In this document: positions 1-8,420 of the stretch, in pieces
Numbering within the stretch: the stretch's first letter is position 1
Layout: every line of letters starts with the position of its first letter
From: Flavobacterium sp. AED
GTDB lineage: Bacteria > Bacteroidota > Bacteroidia > Flavobacteriales > Flavobacteriaceae
Assembly (NCBI RefSeq): GCF_000812945.1
Contig: NZ_JSYM01000001.1
Coordinates: forward strand, 248,001 to 312,000
Length of the DNA: 64,000 nucleotides
Direction of reading: 5' to 3'
Translations under genes and position numbers: made by a program
The notes under the pieces: generated by a model
Told to the model about the DNA's origin: nothing
What the model saw: only the letters and a program-made list of their open reading frames with translations
Databases searched by the model: none

Positions 1-692
1 TTGGAATGCGTGGGCAACAAGGAAAATTGAAAGAGATTGTTGCTATGAAGCAAAAATACAATTTCCGTTTGCTTGTAGATGATGCGCATGGTTTTGGAAC
101 TCTTGGAGCAACAGGAGCAGGAGCAGGTGAGGAGCAAGGAGTGCAGGATGATATTGATGTTTATTTCTCGACTTTTGCAAAATCTATGGCTAACATTGGT
201 GCTTTTGTGGCTGCCGATGCAGCAATCATTGATTACCTAAAATACAATTTGCGTTCGCAAATGTTTGCTAAAGCTTTACCAATGATTCAAACTATTGGTT
301 CGTTGAAAAGATTGGAATTGTTGCGAAATTCATCTTCATTAAAAGATAAACTTTGGGTAATCGTTAATGCGTTACAAGGCGGATTGCGTTCTAAAAATTT
401 CAATATTGGTGATACGAATACTTGTGTTACACCAGTTTATCTTGAAGGAAGTGTGCCGGAAGCAATGGTTATGGTCAATGATTTGAGAGAAAATTACGGA
501 ATTTTCTTGTCGATTGTTATTTATCCTGTGATTCCAAAAGGGATTATTTTATTAAGAATGACACCTACAGCTTCACATACTTTGGCAGATATTGATGAAA
601 CATTAACTGCTTTTGAAGCAATCCGTGAAAAATTAGAAAACGGAACCTATAAAGAAATTGCATCACGAACTAAAGTTGATTTGGACGCTTAG
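1..692 (+). CDS. PLP-dependent alpha-oxoamine synthase, probable serine palmitoyltransferase (C-terminal part)
   Basis: The frame is open to the left edge (first full codon at base 3), so the N-terminal half is missing. The visible 229 residues are fold-type I PLP enzyme: DDAHGFGTLG carries the cofactor-contacting Asp and His, and STFAKSMA holds the lysine expected to bind PLP. Enzymes of this family condense an amino acid with an acyl-CoA; the Bacteroidota branch with GMRGQQGKL upstream of the Asp motif is usually called serine palmitoyltransferase, the first step of sphingolipid synthesis. KBL or BioF (glycine or alanine substrates) cannot be excluded from this fragment. A strong terminator follows 20 bases after the stop, so it ends its transcript. 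Confidence 0.8.
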   Translation, partial: GMRGQQGKLKEIVAMKQKYNFRLLVDDAHGFGTLGATGAGAGEEQGVQDDIDVYFSTFAKSMANIGAFVAADAAIIDYLKYNLRSQMFAKALPMIQTIGSLKRLELLRNSSSLKDKLWVIVNALQGGLRSKNFNIGDTNTCVTPVYLEGSVPEAMVMVNDLRENYGIFLSIVIYPVIPKGIILLRMTPTASHTLADIDETLTAFEAIREKLENGTYKEIASRTKVDLDA

Positions 693-712
693 TTCCGTGT
701 TTAGTTTTATAT

Positions 713-745
713 AAAAATCCACCAGTCTTGACTGGTGGATTTTTT
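713..745 (+). terminator. Rho-independent terminator
   Basis: AATCCACCAGT and ACTGGTGGATT form a stem of at least 11 bp around a 4-nt loop, extended by flanking A/T pairs and followed by eight T. It closes the palmitoyltransferase-like gene. Confidence 0.85.
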
Positions 746-799
746 TTGGAATGAATTTAGCTATGAATTCGTACATTTATAAAACTAAAATGGATATTT

Positions 800-1267
800 A
801 TGAAAAAAGTAATTGTATTAGGAGTCGTTTTTATGAGTGTTCTGATTTCTTGTAAAAAAGAAAAAGAAGGAGCTCCAGCTGCATCAGAAAAAATAGCTGT
901 TGAAGAACCTGTATCCGAAGAATGTTATAGCGCAATTATAAAAAAGGATACGATTTCAATGACTTTGGATATAAAGGGAGATCAATTGACTTCGGGGAAA
1001 TTGAGTTATAATTTCTATGAGAAAGATAAAAGCTTTGGAACATTAGTTGGGAAAATAAAAGGTGATACGCTTTTTGCTGACTATGCTTTTATGTCCGAAG
1101 GTCTTGCCACTATTCGTCAAGTTGTTTTCTTGAAAAAAGGGAATACTTATGTTGAAGGTTTTGGTGATGTTGTAGATGATAATAAGGGAAAAGTAACTTT
1201 TAAAGACACGAAACAATTAAAATTTGACGGGAATATAGTTTTGTCAAAAGTGGATTGTAAAATGTAA
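800..1267 (+). CDS. Small lipoprotein of unknown function
   Basis: The 155-residue product starts with a type II signal peptide: MKK, a hydrophobic stretch, then the lipobox LISC with the lipidated cysteine at residue 18. A charged linker (KKEKEG) and a low-complexity segment follow. The rest is beta-rich with alternating polar and hydrophobic residues and no motif I recognise. It sits alone between two terminators, so it is probably monocistronic. It should be anchored in the periplasm or outer membrane. I do not assign a function; families of this shape in Flavobacterium are hypothetical. Confidence 0.7.
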   Translation: MKKVIVLGVVFMSVLISCKKEKEGAPAASEKIAVEEPVSEECYSAIIKKDTISMTLDIKGDQLTSGKLSYNFYEKDKSFGTLVGKIKGDTLFADYAFMSEGLATIRQVVFLKKGNTYVEGFGDVVDDNKGKVTFKDTKQLKFDGNIVLSKVDCKM

Positions 1268-1300
1268 TTTATCTTTTAAAAATTGAACTATTTAAAACAA

Positions 1301-1334
1301 AAAAAATCCATTACCCTAAGTCAATGGATTTTTT
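1301..1334. terminator. Bidirectional terminator between convergent genes
   Basis: AAAAAATCCATT and AATGGATTTTTT are perfectly complementary 12-nt arms around a 10-nt loop. The A and T tails allow it to work for the lipoprotein (+) and the GNAT-like gene (-). Confidence 0.8.
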
Positions 1335-1359
1335 AGTTTTAGTACTACAATCTAAAGTA

Positions 1360-2478
1360 CTATAAATTCTTTAAAAAAGTACATCTGCGTTTATGAACTA
1401 TCGGATTAAAATGTTTCCATAAGTTGTGAATGGCTAGGTTATCTGCTAATTCAGGAGTTCTGAAACAATTGACGACACCTTTTTCTTTGAAAGTGAGGTA
1501 GTATTCATTAAAAATTATAGCCGTTACCGCTTTGTTTTGATAATCAGGATGCACACCAATCAGATAGAAAATCATATCCTTACTTTGGTTTTTGGCTTTC
1601 AGCAAATGGAGGAATCCAAATGGGAATAATTTTCCTTTTGATTTTTGCAATGCTTCCGAAAATGAAGGCATCACAATACTAAAAGCAACAATATTATGGT
1701 CTTTATCTTCTACAAATTTGATGAATTCTGGATTGATAAAACTGATGTATTTTTTCTTGAAATACTCTTTTTGAATGTCAGAAATAGCTACAAAAGACGA
1801 TAAAGAAGCATAAGATTCGTTGAATAAATCAAACATTTTATCTACATGTGGCATTACTTCTTTGGTAGTTTTGAAATTAAGCGGACTTAACTGGTATCTT
1901 CTTTTTACCAAATCATTTGCCTTTTCAAAAAATTCCGGTTTTACGTTTTCGAAAGGAAATTTACTTTCTAAGTATTTTTTTTCTACGCTATATCCCAATT
2001 GCTCAAAATGACTGGCGTAATAAGGATGATTATACCAAGTAATCATTGTTCCTATTTCGTCAAAACCTTCCGTCAAAACGCCAACTTTATCTAAATTAGA
2101 AAATCCCATTGGGCCTTCAACATGTTCTAGATTGTTTTTTCGACCTAATTCATATACTTTTTCTAAAAGTGCTTTTGTTACTTCGATATCATCGATTACA
2201 TCAAACCAACCAAAACGAACTTTCTTTTTTTGCTGATCATTTACTTCGCTCCAATTGATTATGGCAGCGATTCGGCCTACAATTTCGTTGCCTTTGTAAG
2301 CGATATAAAAGTAGGCTTCAGCATTTTCGAAAGCGGGATTTTTCGTCTTGTCGAAGGTTTCCAATTCATCAGCAATGATTGGTGGAACCCAGTATTTATT
2401 GTCTTTATATAGAGAAAAAGGGAATTTGATATAATCCGTTAACTCTTTTTTTGTTTTTGCTTCTAGTATTGTAATCAT
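1360..2478 (-). CDS. GNAT-superfamily acyltransferase-like protein
   Basis: The 372-residue protein belongs to a Bacteroidota family related to GNAT N-acetyltransferases. The first half has the short GNAT-like run NEIVGRIAAIIN, and the second half contains IFYLIGVHPDYQNKAV, which matches the beta4/acetyl-CoA pyrophosphate-loop region of GNAT folds. It is about twice the length of a single GNAT domain, consistent with two tandem half-domains as in the Fem/peptidoglycan-recognition acyltransferases. There is no signal peptide, so it is probably cytoplasmic. It is separated by 8 bases from the upstream outer-membrane protein gene and may share its transcript. The acyl acceptor is unknown. Confidence 0.65.
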   Translation of the reverse strand: MITILEAKTKKELTDYIKFPFSLYKDNKYWVPPIIADELETFDKTKNPAFENAEAYFYIAYKGNEIVGRIAAIINWSEVNDQQKKKVRFGWFDVIDDIEVTKALLEKVYELGRKNNLEHVEGPMGFSNLDKVGVLTEGFDEIGTMITWYNHPYYASHFEQLGYSVEKKYLESKFPFENVKPEFFEKANDLVKRRYQLSPLNFKTTKEVMPHVDKMFDLFNESYASLSSFVAISDIQKEYFKKKYISFINPEFIKFVEDKDHNIVAFSIVMPSFSEALQKSKGKLFPFGFLHLLKAKNQSKDMIFYLIGVHPDYQNKAVTAIIFNEYYLTFKEKGVVNCFRTPELADNLAIHNLWKHFNPIVHKRRCTFLKNL

Positions 2479-2486
2479 TATTCTTT

Positions 2487-3452
2487 TTATTGTATGTTTT
2501 CTATTTCGTCTTTGCGTTTTTTATTTTTTTTCTCTGCTTTTTTAACTGATTTCGATTTTTTATCGCCTCCACTGTCAATACTCATTCGCACTTCTTGATA
2601 ATTAGCATCATAACGCCAGGAAAAACCAACTCCACCATAAAGAACGGTTGGAGTATCTTTGAAATTAGTACTTATTGAAGCATCAATTTGCATGTCCTTA
2701 TTTAGTAAATAAGCAGCGCCTCCACGAACAATGGCATCACTGTAAAAATCACTTTTGAAGCCTTGATTTTCTATAAATCCGGACCATTTGTCATTAAATC
2801 CTCTTGTTAAGGTTAATACGTAACCATAACTAGGATAATCAGTCGAAATATAATCGGCTATGATATTGGTTACAAAAACCCATTTTCCGTCCCCTAAATG
2901 GTTTTGTGTAATCAACATGATTTTTGGGGATATGCTGGATTTTGGAGAAAATGAATATGGATTGTCTGCCATTGTAAAATTAGCTCCCGCAAATACGGAA
3001 ACAGCGGGAATTAATTGATGCCAATTGAAAGCATGGTTGGCTTTCCAACTGTAAACATTTATCTTTTTTTCGTAATTTTTAAAAGGATCGTAAATTAGGT
3101 ATTTAGCTCCTAAAACCGTTTGTTTCAAAGCGGATCGATTCGTATTGTTGAATAGTGTGGTAAATTTCTCGTTTTGGTATTGTAAATCAGCAACCAATTC
3201 TAATTTTTCCATGAACAATCCCCATCTTAATGTGGCGTCAATCCCAAAGCCATTAGCGTCATAATTCAATAAATTATGTTTTTCTTTGATGCCGTAAATA
3301 CCTGTTTCTATTTGGATTACTGATTTTCCAACTGCAAAAGCTGACATGGTTTCACCGGGTCTGTTAGAGTTGATTTGATCCGTATGCTGTCCATAATGAA
3401 TACTCGGAATCATAAAAAGTGCAGCTAAAAATAAGATTTTGATTTTGAACAT
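2487..3452 (-). CDS. Outer-membrane beta-barrel protein, MetA-pathway/transporter-like
   Basis: The 321 residues begin with a Sec signal peptide (MFKIKILFLAALFMIPSIHYG, cleavage near residue 21). The motif TDQINSNRPGETMSA directly after it is typical of the Bacteroidota barrel family grouped with the phenol-degradation MetA-like porins. The body consists of alternating amphipathic strands ending in aromatic residues (for example WRGLF-like, YGGVGFSWRYD). The C terminus is a lysine-rich tail of about 35 residues (KKSKSVKKAEKKNKKRKDE), unusual for a barrel, which normally ends in an aromatic residue. The substrate is unknown. The GNAT-like gene follows within 8 bases. Confidence 0.65.
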   Translation of the reverse strand: MFKIKILFLAALFMIPSIHYGQHTDQINSNRPGETMSAFAVGKSVIQIETGIYGIKEKHNLLNYDANGFGIDATLRWGLFMEKLELVADLQYQNEKFTTLFNNTNRSALKQTVLGAKYLIYDPFKNYEKKINVYSWKANHAFNWHQLIPAVSVFAGANFTMADNPYSFSPKSSISPKIMLITQNHLGDGKWVFVTNIIADYISTDYPSYGYVLTLTRGFNDKWSGFIENQGFKSDFYSDAIVRGGAAYLLNKDMQIDASISTNFKDTPTVLYGGVGFSWRYDANYQEVRMSIDSGGDKKSKSVKKAEKKNKKRKDEIENIQ

Positions 3453-3575
3453 ATTATTTTTTTTGGGTTAAAAAGTAATAACGCTTTTCAAATGTACTAT
3501 ATTTTATTATTTATTTAAGAATGATATTTTAATTTTGAATGTTGGATTTGTTAATTTTGCAAAAAATATTTGATT

Positions 3576-3857
3576 ATGCAAACAGCTTCTTTTACGGGTT
3601 TTATAGAAACGATATTTTATATTCTGGCTTTCTATTACATTTTTAAATTTTTGGCAAAGTTATTCTTGCCTTTATTAGTTAAGAAAGTAGTGGAGAAAGC
3701 GGGTCAAAATTTTCAACAGCAACAACAATATTCACAGGATAATTCTTGGAAAACAACGCAAAGTAAAGACGAAGTGATTTACAATGCTGCGAATGCCAAA
3801 AATCCTCGTGAAACCAAAAAAGTAGGAGATTATGTCGATTACGAAGAAATAGATTAA
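3576..3857 (+). CDS. DUF4834 family small membrane protein
   Basis: The product is 93 residues from the ATG at 3576; a TTG six bases earlier is a less likely start. Residues 8-35 form one long hydrophobic segment (GFIETIFYILAFYYIFKFLA), followed by a basic stretch and a Q-rich linker. The C terminus ends in KKVGDYVDYEEID, the conserved acidic end typical of DUF4834 proteins of Flavobacteria. It is a single-pass inner-membrane protein of unknown role. A -7-like TAATTTTG lies at 3552-3559, which would give a very short leader. The YfhO-like gene follows 49 bases downstream and may be cotranscribed. Confidence 0.75.
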   Translation: MQTASFTGFIETIFYILAFYYIFKFLAKLFLPLLVKKVVEKAGQNFQQQQQYSQDNSWKTTQSKDEVIYNAANAKNPRETKKVGDYVDYEEID

Positions 3858-3906
3858 ATTTGCCGTAAAACTAAGATCTCAATACTTTAAACCAAACTTT
3901 CAAAAA

Positions 3907-6339
3907 TTGAAAATAATAAATAAGTTCTATCCGCATGCGCTGGCCATATTTGGCTTTGTGCTCACATCTCTAATATATTTTTATCCTGTGTTGCAAGGAA
4001 AACAAATTTCCCAATCGGATATTGCTCAATACACTGGAATGGCAAAGGAGCAAAATGATTTTAGAGCCTCAGATCATGTGGAACCTTATTGGACAAACTC
4101 AGCTTTTGGAGGAATGCCAACTTATCAGCTTGGTGCTAATTATCCTCATGATTATATTGGGAAAATTGATGATGCTTTACGGTTTTTACCTCGTCCTGCC
4201 GATTATTTATTCCTGTACTTTCTTGGTTTTTATGGGTTAATGTTAGTATTAAAAATAGATCCTTTGAAAGCCTTTTTCGGTGCATTGGCTTTTGGTTTTT
4301 CTACTTATTTGATTATTATACTAGGTGTTGGGCATAATGCGAAAGCGCATGCTATTGCTTATATGCCGCTCGTTATTGCTGGTTTTATTTTAGTTTTTCG
4401 AAAAAAATACATTTCAGGCGGTTTGCTGACCATGTTTGCTGTGGCATTAGAAATTAATGCCAACCACTTTCAAATGACGTATTACTTGTTGATTTTCTTA
4501 TTAATCCTTTCTGGTTATTTTATTTATCAGGCAATAAAAGAGCAGGAATATAAATCACTGTTGTATTCTTTTGGTGTTTTGGTGGTTGCCGGGATTTTTG
4601 CTTTGGGTGCCAATGCGACTAATTTATTGGCAACAGCCGAGTATACTAATTTTAGTATTCGAGGTAAAAGCGAATTAACCTTTAATCCTGATGGGTCAAA
4701 AACGACGAGTAATAGTGCAATGACGCATGATTATATTACAGAATACAGTTATGGGATAGCCGAAAGTTTCAATCTTATTGCTCCAAGACTTTTTGGGGGA
4801 TCAAATCATGAAGCGTTAGGTCAAGATAGCGAAATGTACAACTTCATGATCGGTAAAGGTGTACCCGAAGCACAGGCTAACGATTTTGTTTCAGGAATGC
4901 CAACCTATTGGGGTGATCAACCTATTGTTGCTGCACCTGCTTATATTGGAGCTGTAGTTTTCTTTTTAGGAATCTTAGCTTTGTTTACTGACAAACGAAA
5001 AATTAAATATGTATTTCTTTCGGGAGCACTTGTGGCATTAGTGCTTTCTTGGGGTAAAAATTTCCCTGCTTTGACGGACTTTTTTATTGATCATGTTCCC
5101 ATGTATGATAAGTTTAGAGCAGTTTCCTCGATACAGGTAGTTTTGGAGTTATGCTTTCCTGTTCTTGCCATTATGGGATTACAATCTTTTTTCAAATTAG
5201 ATAAAACGATTCCAAAACTGCAGGAAAAAGCGTTATTAGAAACTGGCGTTTTTAGTTTGGGAGTGATTTTGATTTTGTTCTTATGCAAAGGCCTGTTTAG
5301 TTTTTCAGGTGGTAGTGACGAGTATTATTTGCAAAATTATGGACCGGATTTTATAAACGCACTCAAAGAAGACAGAAAGAGTTTATATTCAGCAGATTTA
5401 TTGCGTTCTGGTTTCTTTATTTTGCTTTCAGCAGGTGTTTTGTGGTTGTTTATAAAAAATAAATTCACTCAGAATACAGCTATCATTTTGGTAGGTATTT
5501 TAATGATTTTTGATTTATTTTTTGTTGATAAAAAATATGTTTCAGGTAAAGATTTTGTCAACGGAAGAGAAGTAGAAGTACCTTTTCAGGAAACACCTGC
5601 AGATGCCCAAATCCTAAAAGATACTACTAATTACAGAGTTTTTGAAGTGGGTGATTTATTAGGCGCCAGAACTTCTTATTTCCATAAATCGATAGGTGGT
5701 TATAGTGCTGTGAGGCCTCAAAGAATGCAGCAATTAATTGATTACCAAATTGCCAAAAATAATATGGAAGTTCTTAATATGCTTAATGTTAAGTATGTAA
5801 TTCAAAAAGATACCACAGGTAATTCTATCCCAACTCAAAATCCTAACACTAATGGAAACGCTTGGTTTGTAAGTCAGGTAAAATTAGTCCCTTCTACTGA
5901 TGAAGAAATGAAAGCATTGGATAAATTAGATTCTAAAAATGTGGCAGTTGTCAATCAAAAAGAATTCGAAATTGAAAATAAGGCTTTCGCCAAAGACAGT
6001 TCGGCTACATTAACTTTGGATTCATACAAACCCAATGATTTAAAATATACTTCGAATAATGGAAATGAAGGCTTAGCTGTTTTCTCTGAAATTTATTATG
6101 GAAAAGGTTGGAATGCTTATATAGATGGTAAAGTAACCCCTCACATACGTGTAGATTATACGCTACGAGCACTTGTTGTTCCTGCAGGAAAGCATGCTGT
6201 TGAATTCAAGTTTGAACCACAAGTTATAAAAACAGGAAGTATAATTGCACTTTTTAGTTCGATTGGAATGCTGTTACTTTTAATTGGTGGAATTTATTTC
6301 GAGCAGAGAAGAAAGCAAGTAAATGAGAATAGAATATAA
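3907..6339 (+). CDS. YfhO family polytopic membrane protein (probable glycosyltransferase)
   Basis: The 810-residue protein has about a dozen membrane helices in residues 10-540 and a last one near 785-803. Between these is a soluble extracytoplasmic region at about 545-780. The early loop with SDIAQYTGMAKEQNDFR and the WTNSAFGGMPTYQ motif are typical of YfhO in Bacteroidota. YfhO proteins are GT-C-like membrane enzymes; in Firmicutes members decorate teichoic acids with sugars, while the Bacteroidota acceptor is unknown. The start is TTG at 3907, chosen because the N terminus MKIINKFYPHALAIFGF matches the family's first helix. It precedes other glycan genes (GT4, flippase), consistent with envelope glycan work. 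Confidence 0.8.
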   Translation: MKIINKFYPHALAIFGFVLTSLIYFYPVLQGKQISQSDIAQYTGMAKEQNDFRASDHVEPYWTNSAFGGMPTYQLGANYPHDYIGKIDDALRFLPRPADYLFLYFLGFYGLMLVLKIDPLKAFFGALAFGFSTYLIIILGVGHNAKAHAIAYMPLVIAGFILVFRKKYISGGLLTMFAVALEINANHFQMTYYLLIFLLILSGYFIYQAIKEQEYKSLLYSFGVLVVAGIFALGANATNLLATAEYTNFSIRGKSELTFNPDGSKTTSNSAMTHDYITEYSYGIAESFNLIAPRLFGGSNHEALGQDSEMYNFMIGKGVPEAQANDFVSGMPTYWGDQPIVAAPAYIGAVVFFLGILALFTDKRKIKYVFLSGALVALVLSWGKNFPALTDFFIDHVPMYDKFRAVSSIQVVLELCFPVLAIMGLQSFFKLDKTIPKLQEKALLETGVFSLGVILILFLCKGLFSFSGGSDEYYLQNYGPDFINALKEDRKSLYSADLLRSGFFILLSAGVLWLFIKNKFTQNTAIILVGILMIFDLFFVDKKYVSGKDFVNGREVEVPFQETPADAQILKDTTNYRVFEVGDLLGARTSYFHKSIGGYSAVRPQRMQQLIDYQIAKNNMEVLNMLNVKYVIQKDTTGNSIPTQNPNTNGNAWFVSQVKLVPSTDEEMKALDKLDSKNVAVVNQKEFEIENKAFAKDSSATLTLDSYKPNDLKYTSNNGNEGLAVFSEIYYGKGWNAYIDGKVTPHIRVDYTLRALVVPAGKHAVEFKFEPQVIKTGSIIALFSSIGMLLLLIGGIYFEQRRKQVNENRI

Positions 6340-6379
6340 GAATTAGTCGAAATGTTTTTCTAAAATTGTACATTTGAAT

Positions 6380-6538
6380 ATGAAATCTTTATATAAAAAG
6401 GAAAATAGATTGATACAAAAAGAAATTGAAACTTCTGATTTGCAAAAGTTGTACTCTGAAAGAATAGAAAGATTTATGGCTTTGGTTGAGATTTCGTATG
6501 CCTTAAAAACTGCGCCAAGAATTATTCAGAAAAAATAA
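6380..6538 (+). CDS. Small ORF (52 aa) translationally coupled to a nucleotidyltransferase
   Basis: An ATG at 6380 opens a 52-codon frame (MKSLYKKENRLIQKE..., ending APRIIQKK) whose TAA stop overlaps the ATG of the next gene in TAATG. The peptide is basic at both ends with a predicted helix LYSERIERFMALVEISYAL in the middle. The overlap implies translational coupling. Small helical proteins directly before minimal nucleotidyltransferases occur in Bacteroidota and often look like toxin-antitoxin pairs, but I see no recognised antitoxin motif. That it is a real gene is inferred from the overlap and the family-like arrangement. Confidence 0.55.
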   Translation: MKSLYKKENRLIQKEIETSDLQKLYSERIERFMALVEISYALKTAPRIIQKK

Positions 6539-6999
6539 TGCTTCAAGAAATTTTAGACATTTGGGAAAAACTCAACGAAAACAATGTTCGTTATCTAACC
6601 ATTGGTGGATTGGCAGTAAATATTTATGGTTATACCAGAAATACTGGGGATATTGATATATTGATTGACGATACTATTGAAAATAGAAAAAATCTTCGTC
6701 TCGCTTTTGCAGCAATTGGAATTGGAGATTTTGCATCACTTGAAACCATGCAATTTGTTACTGGATTTACAGATTTTACTATTTCTTATGGCTTGAGATT
6801 AGATGTGATGACTTCTATTAAAGGGTTAGAAGATGAAAAATTTGACAGTTTGCTACAAAATTCAACGATTGTTATCTTAAAAGAAATTCCTGTGTATTTT
6901 TTAGATTATGATAATTTGATAAAAGCTAAAAAAGCTACAAACAGACCCAAAGATATTTTAGATATTGAAGAGTTAGAAAAGCTAAATAAAAAAAAATGA
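6538..6999 (+). CDS. Minimal nucleotidyltransferase (AbiEii/DUF6036-like)
   Basis: The 153-residue protein has the pol-beta-type nucleotidyltransferase signature: GG at residues 23-24 (IGGLAVNIYGYTRNTGD), then D38-x-D40 (DIDILID) and a third acidic residue at D89 (LRLDVM). All three metal ligands are therefore present. The C-terminal PKDILDIEELEKL is the usual end of AbiEii/DUF6036-like enzymes. Related proteins are toxins that transfer nucleotides to tRNA ends, or are part of abortive-infection systems; others have unknown targets. It overlaps the upstream 52-aa ORF by one base. The pair interrupts a run of envelope-glycan genes, which suggests insertion as a unit. Confidence 0.75.
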   Translation: MLQEILDIWEKLNENNVRYLTIGGLAVNIYGYTRNTGDIDILIDDTIENRKNLRLAFAAIGIGDFASLETMQFVTGFTDFTISYGLRLDVMTSIKGLEDEKFDSLLQNSTIVILKEIPVYFLDYDNLIKAKKATNRPKDILDIEELEKLNKKK

Positions 7000-7045
7000 T
7001 TGAAGATTGTTGATTAACGATTTTTGACTTCAGAAGTTTTAATTT

Positions 7046-7096
7046 AAACTTCTAAACCTTAAACTTCTAAACCTTAAACTTCTAAACCTTAAACTT
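7046..7096 (+). repeat. Three perfect 15-bp tandem repeats before a TTG start
   Basis: AAACTTCTAAACCTT occurs at 7046-7060, 7061-7075 and 7076-7090 and is followed by a partial copy AAACTT. The last partial copy overlaps the TTG start of the glycosyltransferase. An inverted partner AGAAGTTT lies just upstream (about 7032-7039). Related strings occur before the starts at 8421 and 62330. Confidence 0.9.
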
Positions 7097-8378
7097 GGAA
7101 CCAAAGAAACTCTTAATAATCACCTACTATTGGCCACCGGCTGGAGGACCAGGCGTTCAACGTTGGCTTAAATTTGTCAAATATTTACCCGACTTTGGAA
7201 TTCAACCTATTGTATATATTCCTGAGAATCCTACGTATCCAATTGTTGATAAAAATTTAGTAAAAGAAGTTTCGGAAAAGGTAATTATTTTAAAACAGAA
7301 AATTTTTGAACCGTATCAATTAGCTTCGTTTCTTTCGAAAAACAAAACCAAAAAAATCAGTTCGGGAATTATTCCCAATAAGAAGAAACAAAGTTTTCTT
7401 GATAAAACCTTTCTTTGGATTCGAGGGAATCTTTTTATTCCGGATGCCCGTGTTTTTTGGGTAAAACCATCGGTTGCTTATCTAGAGAAGTATATTGTGG
7501 AGAATAATATTGATACGATTGTTACTTCGGGGCCGCCGCACAGTTTACATCTTATAGGACTAGAATTAAAACAAAAATTAAATCTAAAATGGTTTGCTGA
7601 TTTCAGAGATCCGTGGACAACTATTGGGTACCATAAATCCTTGCGATTATCTAATTATGCAGCCAAAAAACACAAAAAATTAGAACAACAGGTTTTGAAT
7701 GCTGCCGATACGATTATTGTAACCAGTAAAACTACAAAAACCGAATTTGAAGCCATTACAACCAAACCAATTGCTGTTATAACCAATGGTTATGATACGG
7801 AGAATGTTGAAAAACAAACTTTAGATTCTAAATTTAGTTTGGCTCATATTGGTTCTTTTCTTTCGGAAAGAAATCCTTTGATTCTATGGAAGAGTTTGGT
7901 TGAATTGCTTGAAGAAATCCCAGATTTTAAATCCCATTTAGAAATAAAATTAATTGGAGCCGTAAGTCAGGAAGTATTGGAAACTATTACCCAATTTGGA
8001 TTAAATGGGTATTTGAATAATTTAGGCTACGTTTCCCATGCGGAGGCAATTGCTCATCAAAGAAGATCACAGGTTTTATTGCTTGTAGAAATTGATTCTG
8101 AGGATACGAAAAGCATTATACCGGGAAAATTATTCGAATATATGGTTTCTGGAAGACCAATTGTTGCGATTGGACCCAGCGGTTCTGATTTTGCCGAAAT
8201 CATAACTGAAACGAATACAGGTGTGTTTTTTGATTATTCTGAAAAAGTGAAACTAAAAAGTGTAATTTTGGACTTTTATAATCAGTTTTTGGCAGGAAAA
8301 TTACAATCGAATGGAGTGGGTTTGCAAAAATATTCCAGAAAGAATCTTACCAAAGAATTAGCACAATTGATTAATTAA
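7095..8378 (+). CDS. Glycosyltransferase family 4 (GT-B fold)
   Basis: The 427-residue protein begins KKLLIITYYWPPAGGPGVQRW, the glycine-rich N-terminal loop of a GT-B glycosyltransferase of the WcaI/WbuB-like GT4 type in Bacteroidota. The first Rossmann half runs to about residue 215 (FADFRDPWTT, then VTSKTTKTEFE). The second half contains IGSFLSERNP and IIPGKLFEYMVSGRPIVAIGPSGSDFAEI, the E-containing nucleotide-sugar loop. No membrane helix is present, so it is cytoplasmic or peripheral. The start is TTG at 7095: an in-frame TAA lies 12 bases upstream. The flippase gene follows 42 bases downstream. The sugar is not predictable. Confidence 0.85.
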   Translation: MEPKKLLIITYYWPPAGGPGVQRWLKFVKYLPDFGIQPIVYIPENPTYPIVDKNLVKEVSEKVIILKQKIFEPYQLASFLSKNKTKKISSGIIPNKKKQSFLDKTFLWIRGNLFIPDARVFWVKPSVAYLEKYIVENNIDTIVTSGPPHSLHLIGLELKQKLNLKWFADFRDPWTTIGYHKSLRLSNYAAKKHKKLEQQVLNAADTIIVTSKTTKTEFEAITTKPIAVITNGYDTENVEKQTLDSKFSLAHIGSFLSERNPLILWKSLVELLEEIPDFKSHLEIKLIGAVSQEVLETITQFGLNGYLNNLGYVSHAEAIAHQRRSQVLLLVEIDSEDTKSIIPGKLFEYMVSGRPIVAIGPSGSDFAEIITETNTGVFFDYSEKVKLKSVILDFYNQFLAGKLQSNGVGLQKYSRKNLTKELAQLIN

Positions 8379-8420
8379 AAGATTAGTCTTTTTTGCAACT
8401 TTAAACCTTAAACTCCTAAA

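Noticed and set aside
6380-6999. HEPN/MNT toxin-antitoxin pair
   Set aside because: The small ORF lacks the HEPN RxxxxH motif and is too short for a HEPN domain, so only a general coupled pair is proposed.
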